Source of the DNA: Sporocytophaga myxococcoides DSM 11118
GTDB taxonomy: Bacteria > Bacteroidota > Bacteroidia > Cytophagales > Cytophagaceae
DNA length: 64,000 nt
Direction of reading: 5' to 3'
Assembly: GCF_000426725.1 (NCBI RefSeq)
Contig: NZ_AUFX01000010.1
Coordinates: 247,713-311,712 of the forward strand
Shown piece after piece: positions 17,560 through 26,725 of the stretch (positions are counted from its first letter, which is position 1; the number at the start of each line of letters is the position of its first letter). Below the pieces are notes generated by a model that was not told where the DNA came from, made no database searches, and saw only the letters and a list, made by a program, of their open reading frames with translations. A program made the translations under genes and the position numbers.

Positions 17560-20500
17560 ATGCAAACGAAAAACTTTTACACAACCAACAAGCTCTATTT
17601 TTATTTAGTCAAAAACTTTAAATACTTTTTACTAAATACACTTGCTTTAATCCTTTCTTCACAATTGTCTGCCGCTACTTATTATGTAGCAAGCAACGGA
17701 AATGATTCGAACGATGGGCAGTCCACTTCTACTCCATGGAAAACAATTGCAGGATTAAACCAAAAAACATTTTCTCCAAATGATGTCGTCTTGTTCAGGA
17801 CAGGTGACACATTCTATGGAAAAATAAATTTAAAATCAGGAGTTACATACTCGTCCTACGGAAGCGGACCCGTTCCCATAATTTCAGGTGCAGTCCCAAT
17901 TACAGGCTGGACACCTTATGGATCGCAAGGTGTTTACAAAGTAAAATTAACCGACTCTTTAGCTGTAAGAAATCTTTTTGTAAACTCTCAGCAAATGACC
18001 ATAGCTCGGTATCCAGATTCAGGTTTTCTTTATGCAAATCATGGGAATGGCAAGATCGGATTTTCAGATCCAGAACTACCTTCAGGAACTAACTGGGTTG
18101 GGGCTAATATTAGAATTGCAACACTTAATTATTTATATGAAACAAAAAAAGTTACCAGTTACAATTCTGGCAATATTGTTTTCAACACAATCTCTATAGA
18201 GAACATTGCAGATTCTACCGCTTACTTTGTTGATAACAAACTAAGCCTACTGGATAAAGCAGGAGAATGGTTTTATAACCCGCTAGACTCCACAGTATAT
18301 TTATATCCTCCTGTTGGCATAGATATTAATAACTGCATTATTGAAGGTGCTGTATATGACTATGGTTTTTCATGTGAAGCATGTGCGAATGCTACTATTA
18401 AAAATTTAAAAATAGTAAAGCAAAGACTGGATGGTATTTCAATTAGAAATTCATCAAGCACAGTTTCGAACAATATCAAAATTGAGAATACCTTTTTTGC
18501 TAATCAGTTAAGAAATGGGATTTCCATTCAGGGAACCAATATGAATATAACCAAAGATACTCTGGAGAACATTAATGGCAAAGGAATAGAGATTACAAAT
18601 TGTACTTCATCTTCTATTACATCAAATGCTCTTAAGAATATAGGATTGATTCCAGGATATGGCACCAGCGGATATAATGGGGCAACAGGAATTGCGACCC
18701 AGGACGTAAACTTAATTACCATCAGCAAAAACAACATCAGTTATACTGGCTACAATGGGATACGTTGCGATGGCACCAATATTACAGTTGAAAAAAACAA
18801 TATATCTTATCCACTGATCACTTGTACTGATGGCGGAGGGATTTACACTTGGGGTACTTATTCTCATCAGATAATTATCAAAAACAACTTTATCAGTTAT
18901 CCACAAGGGTTTGACAATGGCGCCCCCGGAGGGCTTGCAGTAGGAATTTATGTAGACAACTATGCGAGTTATGTAGATGTACTTAATAACACCATTATCG
19001 AATCAAACAAATCCGGAATATTCCTTAATGCCGGAGTATACAACTGTAATGTTAAAGGCAACATATCATATGGCAATAAGCTGAACCAGTTTCGAATATC
19101 AGATTATATAGATACTTTAGCAACCTATGGAAACAAAGTCTATAAAAATACTTTTTATTCCATTGATCAAAATGCGACAGGACTTTTGGAAAACCACTAT
19201 TTTGAAGGGAGAGATTTAGCCGTGACAGATTCCAATTTCTATTGCAATCCTTATTCTGATTATGTTTTAAGCATTTTTAAAGAAGCGACTTCATCCACTT
19301 CCAACTACTCAATAAACCAATGGAAAACGCTCACTTCAGAAGATGTGACCAGCAAGACAAGTTTTGCACAACTTGATAATTGTGGGGTAGTTTCTATTAC
19401 AGAATCTAATTTAATTACCAATGGAAATTTTAACTCCAATATTCTGGGGTGGCGAAAACATAATTCTGCAACTACTATTCAATATACAACAGGCCAATTG
19501 GATGGAGGATCATTAAAATTCACTTCAACAGATGTAAATCCTCAAAATAATGTTATGGCTATAAGCCCTCAGTTTGCAATAACAAAAGATCAGTATTACT
19601 TACTAACCTTTTCTGTCAAATCATCAGGACCATGCAATATAGAGGCAATCATAAGACAAGATAATGGAGTTACATACGATGAATATTTTGCAAAGAAATT
19701 TTACATTGACAATAACAGAAAAGACATAAGACAAATTGTAAAAATCTCTAGCTCAGATTCAAAAGTACGACTGGATTTCCAGATATATGCACCAGATCAT
19801 GAATTCTGGATTGACAACGTTCAACTTGTACCTATAAATGCCTCTTGCATGGATCCAAAGGATCAATCCAAACTGTTTACCAATACAACAGACAATACTG
19901 TTAATGTCAGTCTTGGCGGAAATACATACAGAGACCTGAACGGAAACATTGTTAAAGGAACTGTTGCACTGGAGCCATGGTATTCTAAGGTGCTTGTATT
20001 AGAAAGAATACCCTCAGTATCTATTGTAACTCCGATTTTGAACGCTGAATACTCTGCTCCAGCATCCATTACAATTGAAGCGAATGCATCAGTGGTGGAT
20101 GCCAGCATTTCAAGGGTGGAGATTTTCCTGGGAGCTGTCAAGATCGGAGATTTCACAACACCTCCTTACAGGGTAACATGGTCAAATGTCGTTTTAGGCA
20201 ATTATTCAATAACCGCAAAGGCTACTGATTCAAGAGGGATGATGTCTGTATCAGCTCCTGTGTTGATCAGAGTTAACAGCGCTCCTTCTTTCACTGAAGC
20301 AGAAAACAATTATGCCATAGTAACCGACGCAGGAACAAACTCTGCAATCGGAATTACATCCTGCCCTACCGGATTAAGTAATAACGCGGCTGTTAAGCTT
20401 TACGATAAAAATGATAAAATACAATTCAATTTCACGACAAGTGAAGCTGGAATGTATAAAATATCCGTGCGTTTAAGAACTGGTGATTCAAGAGGAAGTA

Positions 20501-21468
20501 CAGTTCTTGCAAACTCTTATGCTTATACAATTAACGGAATCTCGAAGACATTTACACTTGACGCGATTTCAGTATCTGCTTCATCGACCTGCTTGGGAAC
20601 ATCCTATTGGGGGAAAGTAATATCACCGGTTATGTACCTTCAACAGGGAGTAAATTATTTTACTGTTGAATCGCTTACCTCCTGGACTGGAGTTGATAAT
20701 TTCGAAGTCGTGTTTACTCCTCATAAATATGAGGCCGAAAGCCATTTTCAGATTATTTCCGATCTAGGCACCAATTCAATTTTATCATATACTTGTCCTG
20801 GCACAACTCTTAGTAACCTTGCTGCAATAAGAACTTTTGATTTGAATGATAAATTCGGTATCAACTTTTATGTATCAGAAAATGCAACTTATAAAATAAT
20901 TGCCAGATTAAGATCCGGAGATGCAACAGGCCCGTCTACATTCGGCAACGGATATGCATTTACACTTGATAATGCCGCTCAAACGTTCACTCTTAATTTC
21001 GCCAGTATTTCAGCTCTATCAACAACATGTCTGGGGCAATCTTACTGGGGAAATTTCCAGTCAGGTGACCTATCTTTAACATCAGGAAATCATTACTTAT
21101 CTCTTGATGCAATCAAAACCTGGGGAAGCGGAGATTATATTGAAATTGTAAAAACAAACGCAGGAAGCACCAGAGCTGATATTGAAGTGAGTGATGCTAC
21201 TGGGTTAACCTCCAGTCCAATCCTGAATATCTACCCAAATCCTGTTAAAAATGAATTTATGATAGATTTCAATTCATCTTATGAAAGTATTGCTACCATT
21301 GAGCTTCTCGATATTTTTGGGAGAATGGTTATGAAAGATGAGAAAGCTGTCATTTCAGGATTAAACAATTATGTTATGAGCGTTAAAGATATAAAAACTG
21401 GCTTTTATCTCGTTTCTATTTCTCAAAACGATCATCGGATTATTAAAAAGATATATGTAGAGGAATAA
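17560..21468 (+). CDS. Large secreted beta-helix protein with carbohydrate-binding modules and T9SS sorting domain
   Basis: A 1302-residue extracellular protein. A signal region (1-39) is followed by TYYVASNGNDSNDG, the typical start of a parallel beta-helix domain, which runs to about 560 with many N-rich turns. Next come a CBM4/9-like jelly roll (about 620-790, NLITNGNFNSNILGWRKHN) and an Ig-like domain (820-910, RVEIFLGAVKIGDFTTPPY). Two tandem CBM6/35-like repeats follow (about 915-1065 and 1070-1210). The repeats share SYWG and NYF/HYL signatures. A T9SS sorting domain (ILNIYPNPVKNEFMIDF) closes the protein. The layout suggests a cell-surface or secreted polysaccharide lyase or hydrolase, but no catalytic residues are certain. 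Confidence 0.85.
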   Translation: MQTKNFYTTNKLYFYLVKNFKYFLLNTLALILSSQLSAATYYVASNGNDSNDGQSTSTPWKTIAGLNQKTFSPNDVVLFRTGDTFYGKINLKSGVTYSSYGSGPVPIISGAVPITGWTPYGSQGVYKVKLTDSLAVRNLFVNSQQMTIARYPDSGFLYANHGNGKIGFSDPELPSGTNWVGANIRIATLNYLYETKKVTSYNSGNIVFNTISIENIADSTAYFVDNKLSLLDKAGEWFYNPLDSTVYLYPPVGIDINNCIIEGAVYDYGFSCEACANATIKNLKIVKQRLDGISIRNSSSTVSNNIKIENTFFANQLRNGISIQGTNMNITKDTLENINGKGIEITNCTSSSITSNALKNIGLIPGYGTSGYNGATGIATQDVNLITISKNNISYTGYNGIRCDGTNITVEKNNISYPLITCTDGGGIYTWGTYSHQIIIKNNFISYPQGFDNGAPGGLAVGIYVDNYASYVDVLNNTIIESNKSGIFLNAGVYNCNVKGNISYGNKLNQFRISDYIDTLATYGNKVYKNTFYSIDQNATGLLENHYFEGRDLAVTDSNFYCNPYSDYVLSIFKEATSSTSNYSINQWKTLTSEDVTSKTSFAQLDNCGVVSITESNLITNGNFNSNILGWRKHNSATTIQYTTGQLDGGSLKFTSTDVNPQNNVMAISPQFAITKDQYYLLTFSVKSSGPCNIEAIIRQDNGVTYDEYFAKKFYIDNNRKDIRQIVKISSSDSKVRLDFQIYAPDHEFWIDNVQLVPINASCMDPKDQSKLFTNTTDNTVNVSLGGNTYRDLNGNIVKGTVALEPWYSKVLVLERIPSVSIVTPILNAEYSAPASITIEANASVVDASISRVEIFLGAVKIGDFTTPPYRVTWSNVVLGNYSITAKATDSRGMMSVSAPVLIRVNSAPSFTEAENNYAIVTDAGTNSAIGITSCPTGLSNNAAVKLYDKNDKIQFNFTTSEAGMYKISVRLRTGDSRGSTVLANSYAYTINGISKTFTLDAISVSASSTCLGTSYWGKVISPVMYLQQGVNYFTVESLTSWTGVDNFEVVFTPHKYEAESHFQIISDLGTNSILSYTCPGTTLSNLAAIRTFDLNDKFGINFYVSENATYKIIARLRSGDATGPSTFGNGYAFTLDNAAQTFTLNFASISALSTTCLGQSYWGNFQSGDLSLTSGNHYLSLDAIKTWGSGDYIEIVKTNAGSTRADIEVSDATGLTSSPILNIYPNPVKNEFMIDFNSSYESIATIELLDIFGRMVMKDEKAVISGLNNYVMSVKDIKTGFYLVSISQNDHRIIKKIYVEE

Positions 21469-21497
21469 ATATTCAGATATATCATATAAAAGCATAA

Positions 21498-21531
21498 AAG
21501 AGCCCACAGCAGAACATTGCGGTGGGCTCTT
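21498..21531 (+). terminator. Terminator of the beta-helix gene
   Basis: A 10-bp stem, AAGAGCCCAC/GTGGGCTCTT, with a 14-base loop, 29 bases after the stop codon. Confidence 0.75.
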
Positions 21532-21685
21532 CATCTTAATCAATTTCAAAATTTGACAATCTGTGCTTCTGAAATATCTAATCTGATAACATTAATTAAC
21601 TTGATGAATATCCGGGAATTTCAAAATGACAACCTTCATATGTTTAAAAATTTTCCGACCAAAAGAAACAATTCGGAAACCAGAT

Positions 21686-22237
21686 TTATTTTAATGTATC
21701 AAGAACACAACCTTGCAAGGACAGAATATAACCTATTGCTTTTTTGGTGCTATCTGCCTGAGTGGAAGAAATTACACTTATATGTTCCAGTTTTCCCTTA
21801 ACAGTTATTTTTGCTTCTTCCTTAACCCCTGCTAGTTCTCTCCTATACTCTTTTGGAAATGTAGCACTTAAGGAATAACCGGGCTTTTTATTTTTGATTT
21901 TATTTCCTACTTTAAAAAAGATATTACTTGTATTAATATCACTTTCAATCCGATTGACCAGCCAATTTACTATGTATGGAAGTGAATCTTTTCTATTAAA
22001 TTTAATAGTATCTAATTGTTCAAATAGGCCCACTGTCCCATTAATAGAAAGAACCTTCCCAATATACGTTTCAGATGCAGCGGCACTATCTTTGGAAAAG
22101 TTATTAAGAAGGGAATCTGCACTTATTGAAATTACTTCTTCAGAAGCTATTACTTCTTTCTGTATTTCTGATTGTTCTTTTAAGTTGCATGCTGTTATTA
22201 AAAAAATTAAAGAAAAGATTAATATATTTTTTTTCAT
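21686..22237 (-). CDS. OB-fold (tRNA_anti-like) lipoprotein
   Basis: A 183-residue protein with a lipobox LITAC at 13-17. The segment SADSLLNNFSKDSAAASETY followed by IGKVLSINGTV, and later EAKITVKGKLEHI, resembles the tRNA_anti-like OB-fold family, which is found as exported proteins in Bacteroidota. The binding partner is unknown. It is a single gene, facing the 3' end of the beta-helix gene. Confidence 0.65.
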   Translation of the reverse strand: MKKNILIFSLIFLITACNLKEQSEIQKEVIASEEVISISADSLLNNFSKDSAAASETYIGKVLSINGTVGLFEQLDTIKFNRKDSLPYIVNWLVNRIESDINTSNIFFKVGNKIKNKKPGYSLSATFPKEYRRELAGVKEEAKITVKGKLEHISVISSTQADSTKKAIGYILSLQGCVLDTLK

Positions 22238-22342
22238 CTCAAAAGTAGTTTATAGTAAATATACTTACTATCCTTAAATCCAGCAAAAAAGAATGATGAA
22301 TGGCTTGGAAAATATCTATTAATGATTCGGAAATTCGTTTTA

Positions 22343-23422
22343 TCATCTTACAATTTTGCCAGCCAAATAAAAATTCAAACCATCTGTTGCATCAGATTTT
22401 GTTGAAGCATCATATCCTACTGAGAAATTGTCCGGATTGGCCCCGGCCAGATAAATCAGAGTTCTCTTATTGTTTTTGTTATAGCCGTAGTAATAGACGT
22501 TATGCTTATCCTTGGCATAATATCTATCAAGAAGATGGAATGTTTCTACATCTGCTTCTTCAACCTTTACAAGAGGCTCCTGATGACCATAGAAAGGAAG
22601 ATATACATGATTTATATCTTTGCAAAATACATGGTCTCCATCCTGAACAACACTAAAACTCGATAAATCTAGAGGAATGTTAACAGCCTTATTAAAGATG
22701 AATAAACTTGTCTCATCCGTTGTTATTATATCATTAAGCAACCTGAATTTATCAGGCTTCGCCCCTGACAATATATTATTTCCAAAGTAAACGTGATTTA
22801 TGTCCTTTCCATAGATTCCATGCAGATATTGAAAAGTTTCAGCATCACATCCCTCCATCTTTTTTGCATTGTAATAAACATTAGCTTTATCCTTCCAGAA
22901 TACAGCTGTCAAGTTCCCTGACTGTTCCGCATTCGTGTCTATCATTGGTGCAAAAGTCAATGGATCTGCGTCCTTCACTATATTACCCATGTAAAAAACA
23001 TGATTATAATCTTTTGCATAATGTGAACCGCCTGCTATAATTGTAAATGATCTCGGATCAGCTTTGGAAATTTTATGTCCATCAAAAAATACAACAGAAT
23101 CATTCTTGAAATAACCGTTATTCTTTATCCCCTTTCCCAGATTAATGAGCATTCTTGGAATACCGTATAATAAAATAATTCCTCCGGAAATGATAAAGAA
23201 AGTGATAAGCCAGGCACTTACATTCATTCCCCAAAAGCTAAGATCCATTAGCTTAAGAATTGCAAAAATTATAACGGGATAACTCATTATGGCAGTTGCA
23301 AATAACAAGGATGATCTGCTATCTCTAAAACCAGTAGCCGCAATCATCATGGGAGACATCATAAGAATGACCGGCCACGGAATCAAAATGATAGTAATAA
23401 GGATATTTATAGTTGTATGCAC
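22343..23422 (-). CDS. Membrane protein with DKNYY-type repeats
   Basis: A 359-residue protein whose start appears to be GTG at 23422. The first 115 residues hold three hydrophobic segments. The remainder consists of DKNYY-family repeats: SHYAKDYNHVFYMGNIVKDA, then KDKANVYYNAKKMEGCDAET, GIYGKDINHVYFGNNILSGA and RYYAKDKHNVYYYGYNKNNK. Each unit pairs KD-x-NHVYY with a following alpha-turn-rich AD.ETF segment. The repeats are known in many Gram-negative bacteria and their role is unknown. It is probably an inner-membrane protein with the repeats facing outward. Confidence 0.82.
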   Translation of the reverse strand: MHTTINILITIILIPWPVILMMSPMMIAATGFRDSRSSLLFATAIMSYPVIIFAILKLMDLSFWGMNVSAWLITFFIISGGIILLYGIPRMLINLGKGIKNNGYFKNDSVVFFDGHKISKADPRSFTIIAGGSHYAKDYNHVFYMGNIVKDADPLTFAPMIDTNAEQSGNLTAVFWKDKANVYYNAKKMEGCDAETFQYLHGIYGKDINHVYFGNNILSGAKPDKFRLLNDIITTDETSLFIFNKAVNIPLDLSSFSVVQDGDHVFCKDINHVYLPFYGHQEPLVKVEEADVETFHLLDRYYAKDKHNVYYYGYNKNNKRTLIYLAGANPDNFSVGYDASTKSDATDGLNFYLAGKIVR

Positions 23423-23508
23423 AGTTATTTAGATTTGAAGTTTAACTAGTAATTAATATGATCAAATGAAATATGACTTTAAGGCCTCCCCGCATTGATT
23501 ATGAAATT

Positions 23509-23982
23509 TTATATCTTCCCCGTTAAACAAGCTTCATAAACTTTCATTATCCTTTTACCAATTTCATCTTTGTCAGCATAAAAGGAAATGGATGATTTGA
23601 TAGTCAGTTCACTGTCTTTATGAGGAATACCTTCAATGTCAATTATCATATTATACTCATTACAACCATTTATTGAGATGTTAATATATTCCTGATCAAA
23701 TGCTCTCACTGATTTTGATTTACTGTGTTTAAATGCTGGCCAATCGGTCAATTTTGATTCCCGCAGATTTTGCTCTTTAAATGAAAATTTATTCAAACTA
23801 TTAATTACTGCTTCCCCTAATGCGCTATCACTAATTCCTTTATCTATCACTTCACAGCTTTCTTGTTCATAGATAATGCCTGCCTTATTAATATGTCGAG
23901 GCGCAATAATTATTTGCTGATATTTATCCGATATATAAACTGAAATACGTTTAACTAATTTCTTCTTCCTTTTAAAAAACAT
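23509..23982 (-). CDS. Uncharacterised soluble protein
   Basis: A 157-residue protein with a very basic N-terminus (MFFKRKKKLVKR), no leader and no membrane segment. Visible features are ISVYISDKYQQIIIAPRHI and WPAFKHSKSKSVRAFDQEYI. I cannot name a family. Small proteins of this size and arrangement are sometimes immunity proteins of contact-dependent systems, but no toxin gene is near, so this is only a thought. The gene ends 87 bases before the DKNYY start, so the two may be co-transcribed. Confidence 0.6.
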   Translation of the reverse strand: MFFKRKKKLVKRISVYISDKYQQIIIAPRHINKAGIIYEQESCEVIDKGISDSALGEAVINSLNKFSFKEQNLRESKLTDWPAFKHSKSKSVRAFDQEYINISINGCNEYNMIIDIEGIPHKDSELTIKSSISFYADKDEIGKRIMKVYEACLTGKI

Positions 23983-24059
23983 ACTTAAAAAGTAAGGTTT
24001 ACCTCAAAAATTAAATTATTTTAATGTGATTTATCTAAGCTTGATCAGAAGTATACTTT

Positions 24060-24497
24060 CTATCTATATTCATTAAGAGAAATTTCCTTTAGCGGATTTC
24101 CACCGTCAATAAATAGTTTTCCTTCCCCGGTCAATGCCTTTGCAATCCTGAGCAATGACTGTTTTTCAATTTCGGGATGTCTTCCATCCAAAGCTCCAAC
24201 TCTGACAGCAATAGCAATATCGTACAGTTTTTCTTCGGGTTCCAATTCAAAATTTTCTATAGCAACATGTCTGAATGAAAGTCTGCCTGTTTTAATTTCA
24301 GTATCAGAACCAACAATAGCTTGCTGAATGGCTTTGGCAGAACGGTCAATAGCCAGAATGTGCCCTTCTCCGATTAATCCCGATATTTCTCTTGCCATTG
24401 CTCCAGGACCACAACCAATTTCCAGTACTCGTATGCCTTTCTTTAATGGAAGAGCATTTACAATATCAAAAAGTCGTTTCGATAATTTACTTTGCAT
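24060..24497 (-). CDS. Class I SAM-dependent methyltransferase
   Basis: A 145-residue protein with a compact Rossmann methyltransferase fold. Motif I is VLEIGCGPGAMAREISGL, motif II is GHILAIDRSAKAI, and YDIAIAVRVGALDGRHPE occupies the motif IV position. It is shorter than usual for the class, because the C-terminal strands after GKLFIDGGNP are missing, so it could be a minimal form or slightly truncated. The substrate is unknown. Confidence 0.75.
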   Translation of the reverse strand: MQSKLSKRLFDIVNALPLKKGIRVLEIGCGPGAMAREISGLIGEGHILAIDRSAKAIQQAIVGSDTEIKTGRLSFRHVAIENFELEPEEKLYDIAIAVRVGALDGRHPEIEKQSLLRIAKALTGEGKLFIDGGNPLKEISLNEYR

Positions 24498-24608
24498 TTG
24501 ACTTGTATAACCGTTTCTTTATATCTACATCCAATTTATCCATTTATAACTTATGTTCAAATTACCTAAAATACTTTTCATTTGGCTGTATCTAATTAAT
24601 ATAAAAAA

Positions 24609-24627
24609 AGCCAGCTATTTGCTGGCT
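24609..24627 (-). terminator. Terminator downstream of the frameshifted T9SS gene
   Basis: A 7-bp stem, AGCCAGC/GCTGGCT, with a 5-base loop. On the minus strand it is followed by seven T residues. Confidence 0.7.
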
Positions 24628-24658
24628 GATTAATTAAATTTTTCCGTCGTTGATTTAG

Positions 24659-25365
24659 TTAATAGTATGTTATCTGCTTAGAATACACATTCTCACCGTC
24701 TGAAAGATGTAGTATGTATACACCATTGTTCAGACTTTTAATAGGAGTAGATTCATTCATTTGGGTACAACCGTTAAGTATTAACACTCCCGATGCAGAA
24801 TAAAGAGAATAATTAAGTTTTGAATTATTTCCTGACCATTCCCTAACTGTAAAATTTCGATTTTCTACATCCCAGTTCAATGTTGCTTTAGCAAGAAGAG
24901 ATGGTTTTGTAATCGCTGTTGATATTTGAATAAATTTTATAAAGTCATTATTGCATCACATTCATCATTCGAACTGAGGCTTAAATGAGCAATAAGATAA
25001 GGGTAAGTATTTTGCGGATTTTGCGGAAACGGATTGGCTTCATACGTTCCACTATATGTTTCTCCCGGTGAGAGAATTTCTGTACTTTGATAACTTATGA
25101 ATGCTCCGCCGGCAGCAGCATCGCCACCTACCTGATCATCGGTGGATACATAATTTTGAATCACAACCTGTCCAAGAACAATGCCTGTTGTACCTATATT
25201 TTTGATCTCATAAGAATAATAATAAGTGTCATCAATGATTGAAGTAATCGTGATATTGGTAAAAACAATATCTTTTCCAGTACAGGCATATGTGTTACTT
25301 ACCGCAGAAATTAATAATAGCATTGCCAAAAATAGGTGACATGCATAATGTAGTAGACATCTCAT
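24659..25365 (-). pseudogene. Frameshifted T9SS-secreted protein
   Basis: Two adjacent minus-strand frames form one gene. The first (25365 to 24937) starts MRCLLHYACHLFLAMLLLIS, has a signal peptide ending near NTYA, and a domain like CARDB (VFTNITITSIIDDTYYYSYE, then EILSPGETYSG). It stops after DECDAIMTL. In the other frame the reading DFIKFIQISTAITKPSLLAK runs straight into NWDVENRNFTVREW and a T9SS sorting domain ending VYILHLSDGENVYSKQITYY. One inserted A near 24945-24955 would restore GCA ATA AAT GAC (AIND) and a single protein of about 234 residues. It is either a real frameshift mutation or a sequencing error. Confidence 0.7.
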
Positions 25366-25618
25366 AACAAACTGGTTTCTAGATAAATCAAAAATGATTA
25401 TAAAACTATTTGAGAGTTTACGCGGATCTCGTAAGAATGTTCTTAAGGCCTCTCTTGACAATGGAATCTACTGTAACTTAAAAAAAACTTCTTCTTCTCG
25501 TATGAATCATCAGTAACATTCCCACTGAAAAACAGACACATACACAAACTTTTTCTTTTGTTGAAATATCATTTTTTTATACCTTTCCTTTAAATTATAT
25601 TATTTAAAAACCAACACT

Positions 25619-26488
25619 ATGTTAACAATTAAAACACGTTTCAGTCTATTAAGGCAGGTACTTTTTGTATTAATGACATTGTCGCTTTTTTCGTGCCATT
25701 TGGTTACTCCACAAGAAGAAGTCAATACTTCCCATAATACAAACAGGGAAGCGAATTCCAAATCTCAAACTTATCTTTTGGTCCATGGAGCCTGGCATCC
25801 GCAAGAATGCTGGCATCTTGTGAAGGAAAAATTAGAACAGCAAGGCCACAATGTGTTCACAGTGCAATTACAAGGTCTTGGAAAAGACCAGACACCTTTA
25901 GAGCAAATTACATTACAATCCCATGTTGATGCAGTAAAACTTGCTCTAAATCAAATAGAGGGGAAAGTAGTACTGGTGGGGCATTCGTATGGAGGAGTTG
26001 TTATTTCTCAGGTTGGAGAACAATTGCCTCAAAAAATTGAGAAGCTTGTTTACCTTTCTGCGTTCATGCTTCAGAATGGTGAAAGTCTTGCAGATATAGC
26101 GTTAAAGGATACTTTATCTGTAGTTACTCAAAATCTTGTATTTGCTCCTCCTGCAGCATTTATTCCTAAGGAGAAATATATAAGTGCTTTTTATAATGAA
26201 GTAGAGGAAAATAATAATCAGGTAGTAGAGCAAGAAGTAAACGAACTAATGGCATTATTAAGACCGCATCCAATTGCTGCTTTGGGAACACCTATTTCAA
26301 TAGGAGCAAATTACAACAGTCTTGATAAAGTTTACATTTCATGTTTAAAAGACCATGCCATTACACCTTCAGCTCAGCAATTCATGTATTCAAGATTTAA
26401 TGGAGTGAAGGTATTTACCTTGAAGGCAGATCATTCACCATTTATTACTCAGACAAGTCAATTAGTCAATATACTGGGTAAACTATAA
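25619..26488 (+). CDS. Alpha/beta hydrolase lipoprotein
   Basis: A 289-residue protein with a leader and lipobox SLFSC (Cys26), so it is probably anchored in a membrane facing outward. The fold is that of esterase-like alpha/beta hydrolases: HGAWHPQECWHLV for the oxyanion region, the nucleophile Ser123 in LVGHSYGGVV, and a catalytic histidine in KADHSPF near the end. This subgroup resembles plant methyl esterases and bacterial carboxylesterases. Substrate unknown. It stands alone, with a perfect 12-bp terminator directly behind it. Confidence 0.85.
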   Translation: MLTIKTRFSLLRQVLFVLMTLSLFSCHLVTPQEEVNTSHNTNREANSKSQTYLLVHGAWHPQECWHLVKEKLEQQGHNVFTVQLQGLGKDQTPLEQITLQSHVDAVKLALNQIEGKVVLVGHSYGGVVISQVGEQLPQKIEKLVYLSAFMLQNGESLADIALKDTLSVVTQNLVFAPPAAFIPKEKYISAFYNEVEENNNQVVEQEVNELMALLRPHPIAALGTPISIGANYNSLDKVYISCLKDHAITPSAQQFMYSRFNGVKVFTLKADHSPFITQTSQLVNILGKL

Positions 26489-26492
26489 AAAG

Positions 26493-26530
26493 ATCAACAG
26501 ACCTCTAATACTTATAAAAGGTCTGTTGAT
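26493..26530 (+). terminator. Terminator after the alpha/beta hydrolase gene
   Basis: A perfect 12-bp stem (ATCAACAGACCT/AGGTCTGTTGAT) four bases after the stop codon. A short tandem repeat of TGTTGATTAC follows at 26524-26545. Confidence 0.8.
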
Positions 26531-26725
26531 TACTGTTGATTACTGTTTATTTTCTTCATCCTCTTACCCAATATATTAAATAATTCTTCAAGTCATAATA
26601 AACTATGATTCACAGGATTGAGAACTTGCATGCTCTCAATATAGTCTGACAGTAAACTTTTCATTTTTAAAACGCGTATATTCGGATCCGCCTTAAATTG
26701 TTTCTTTCACATTTATCTTTTCAGT

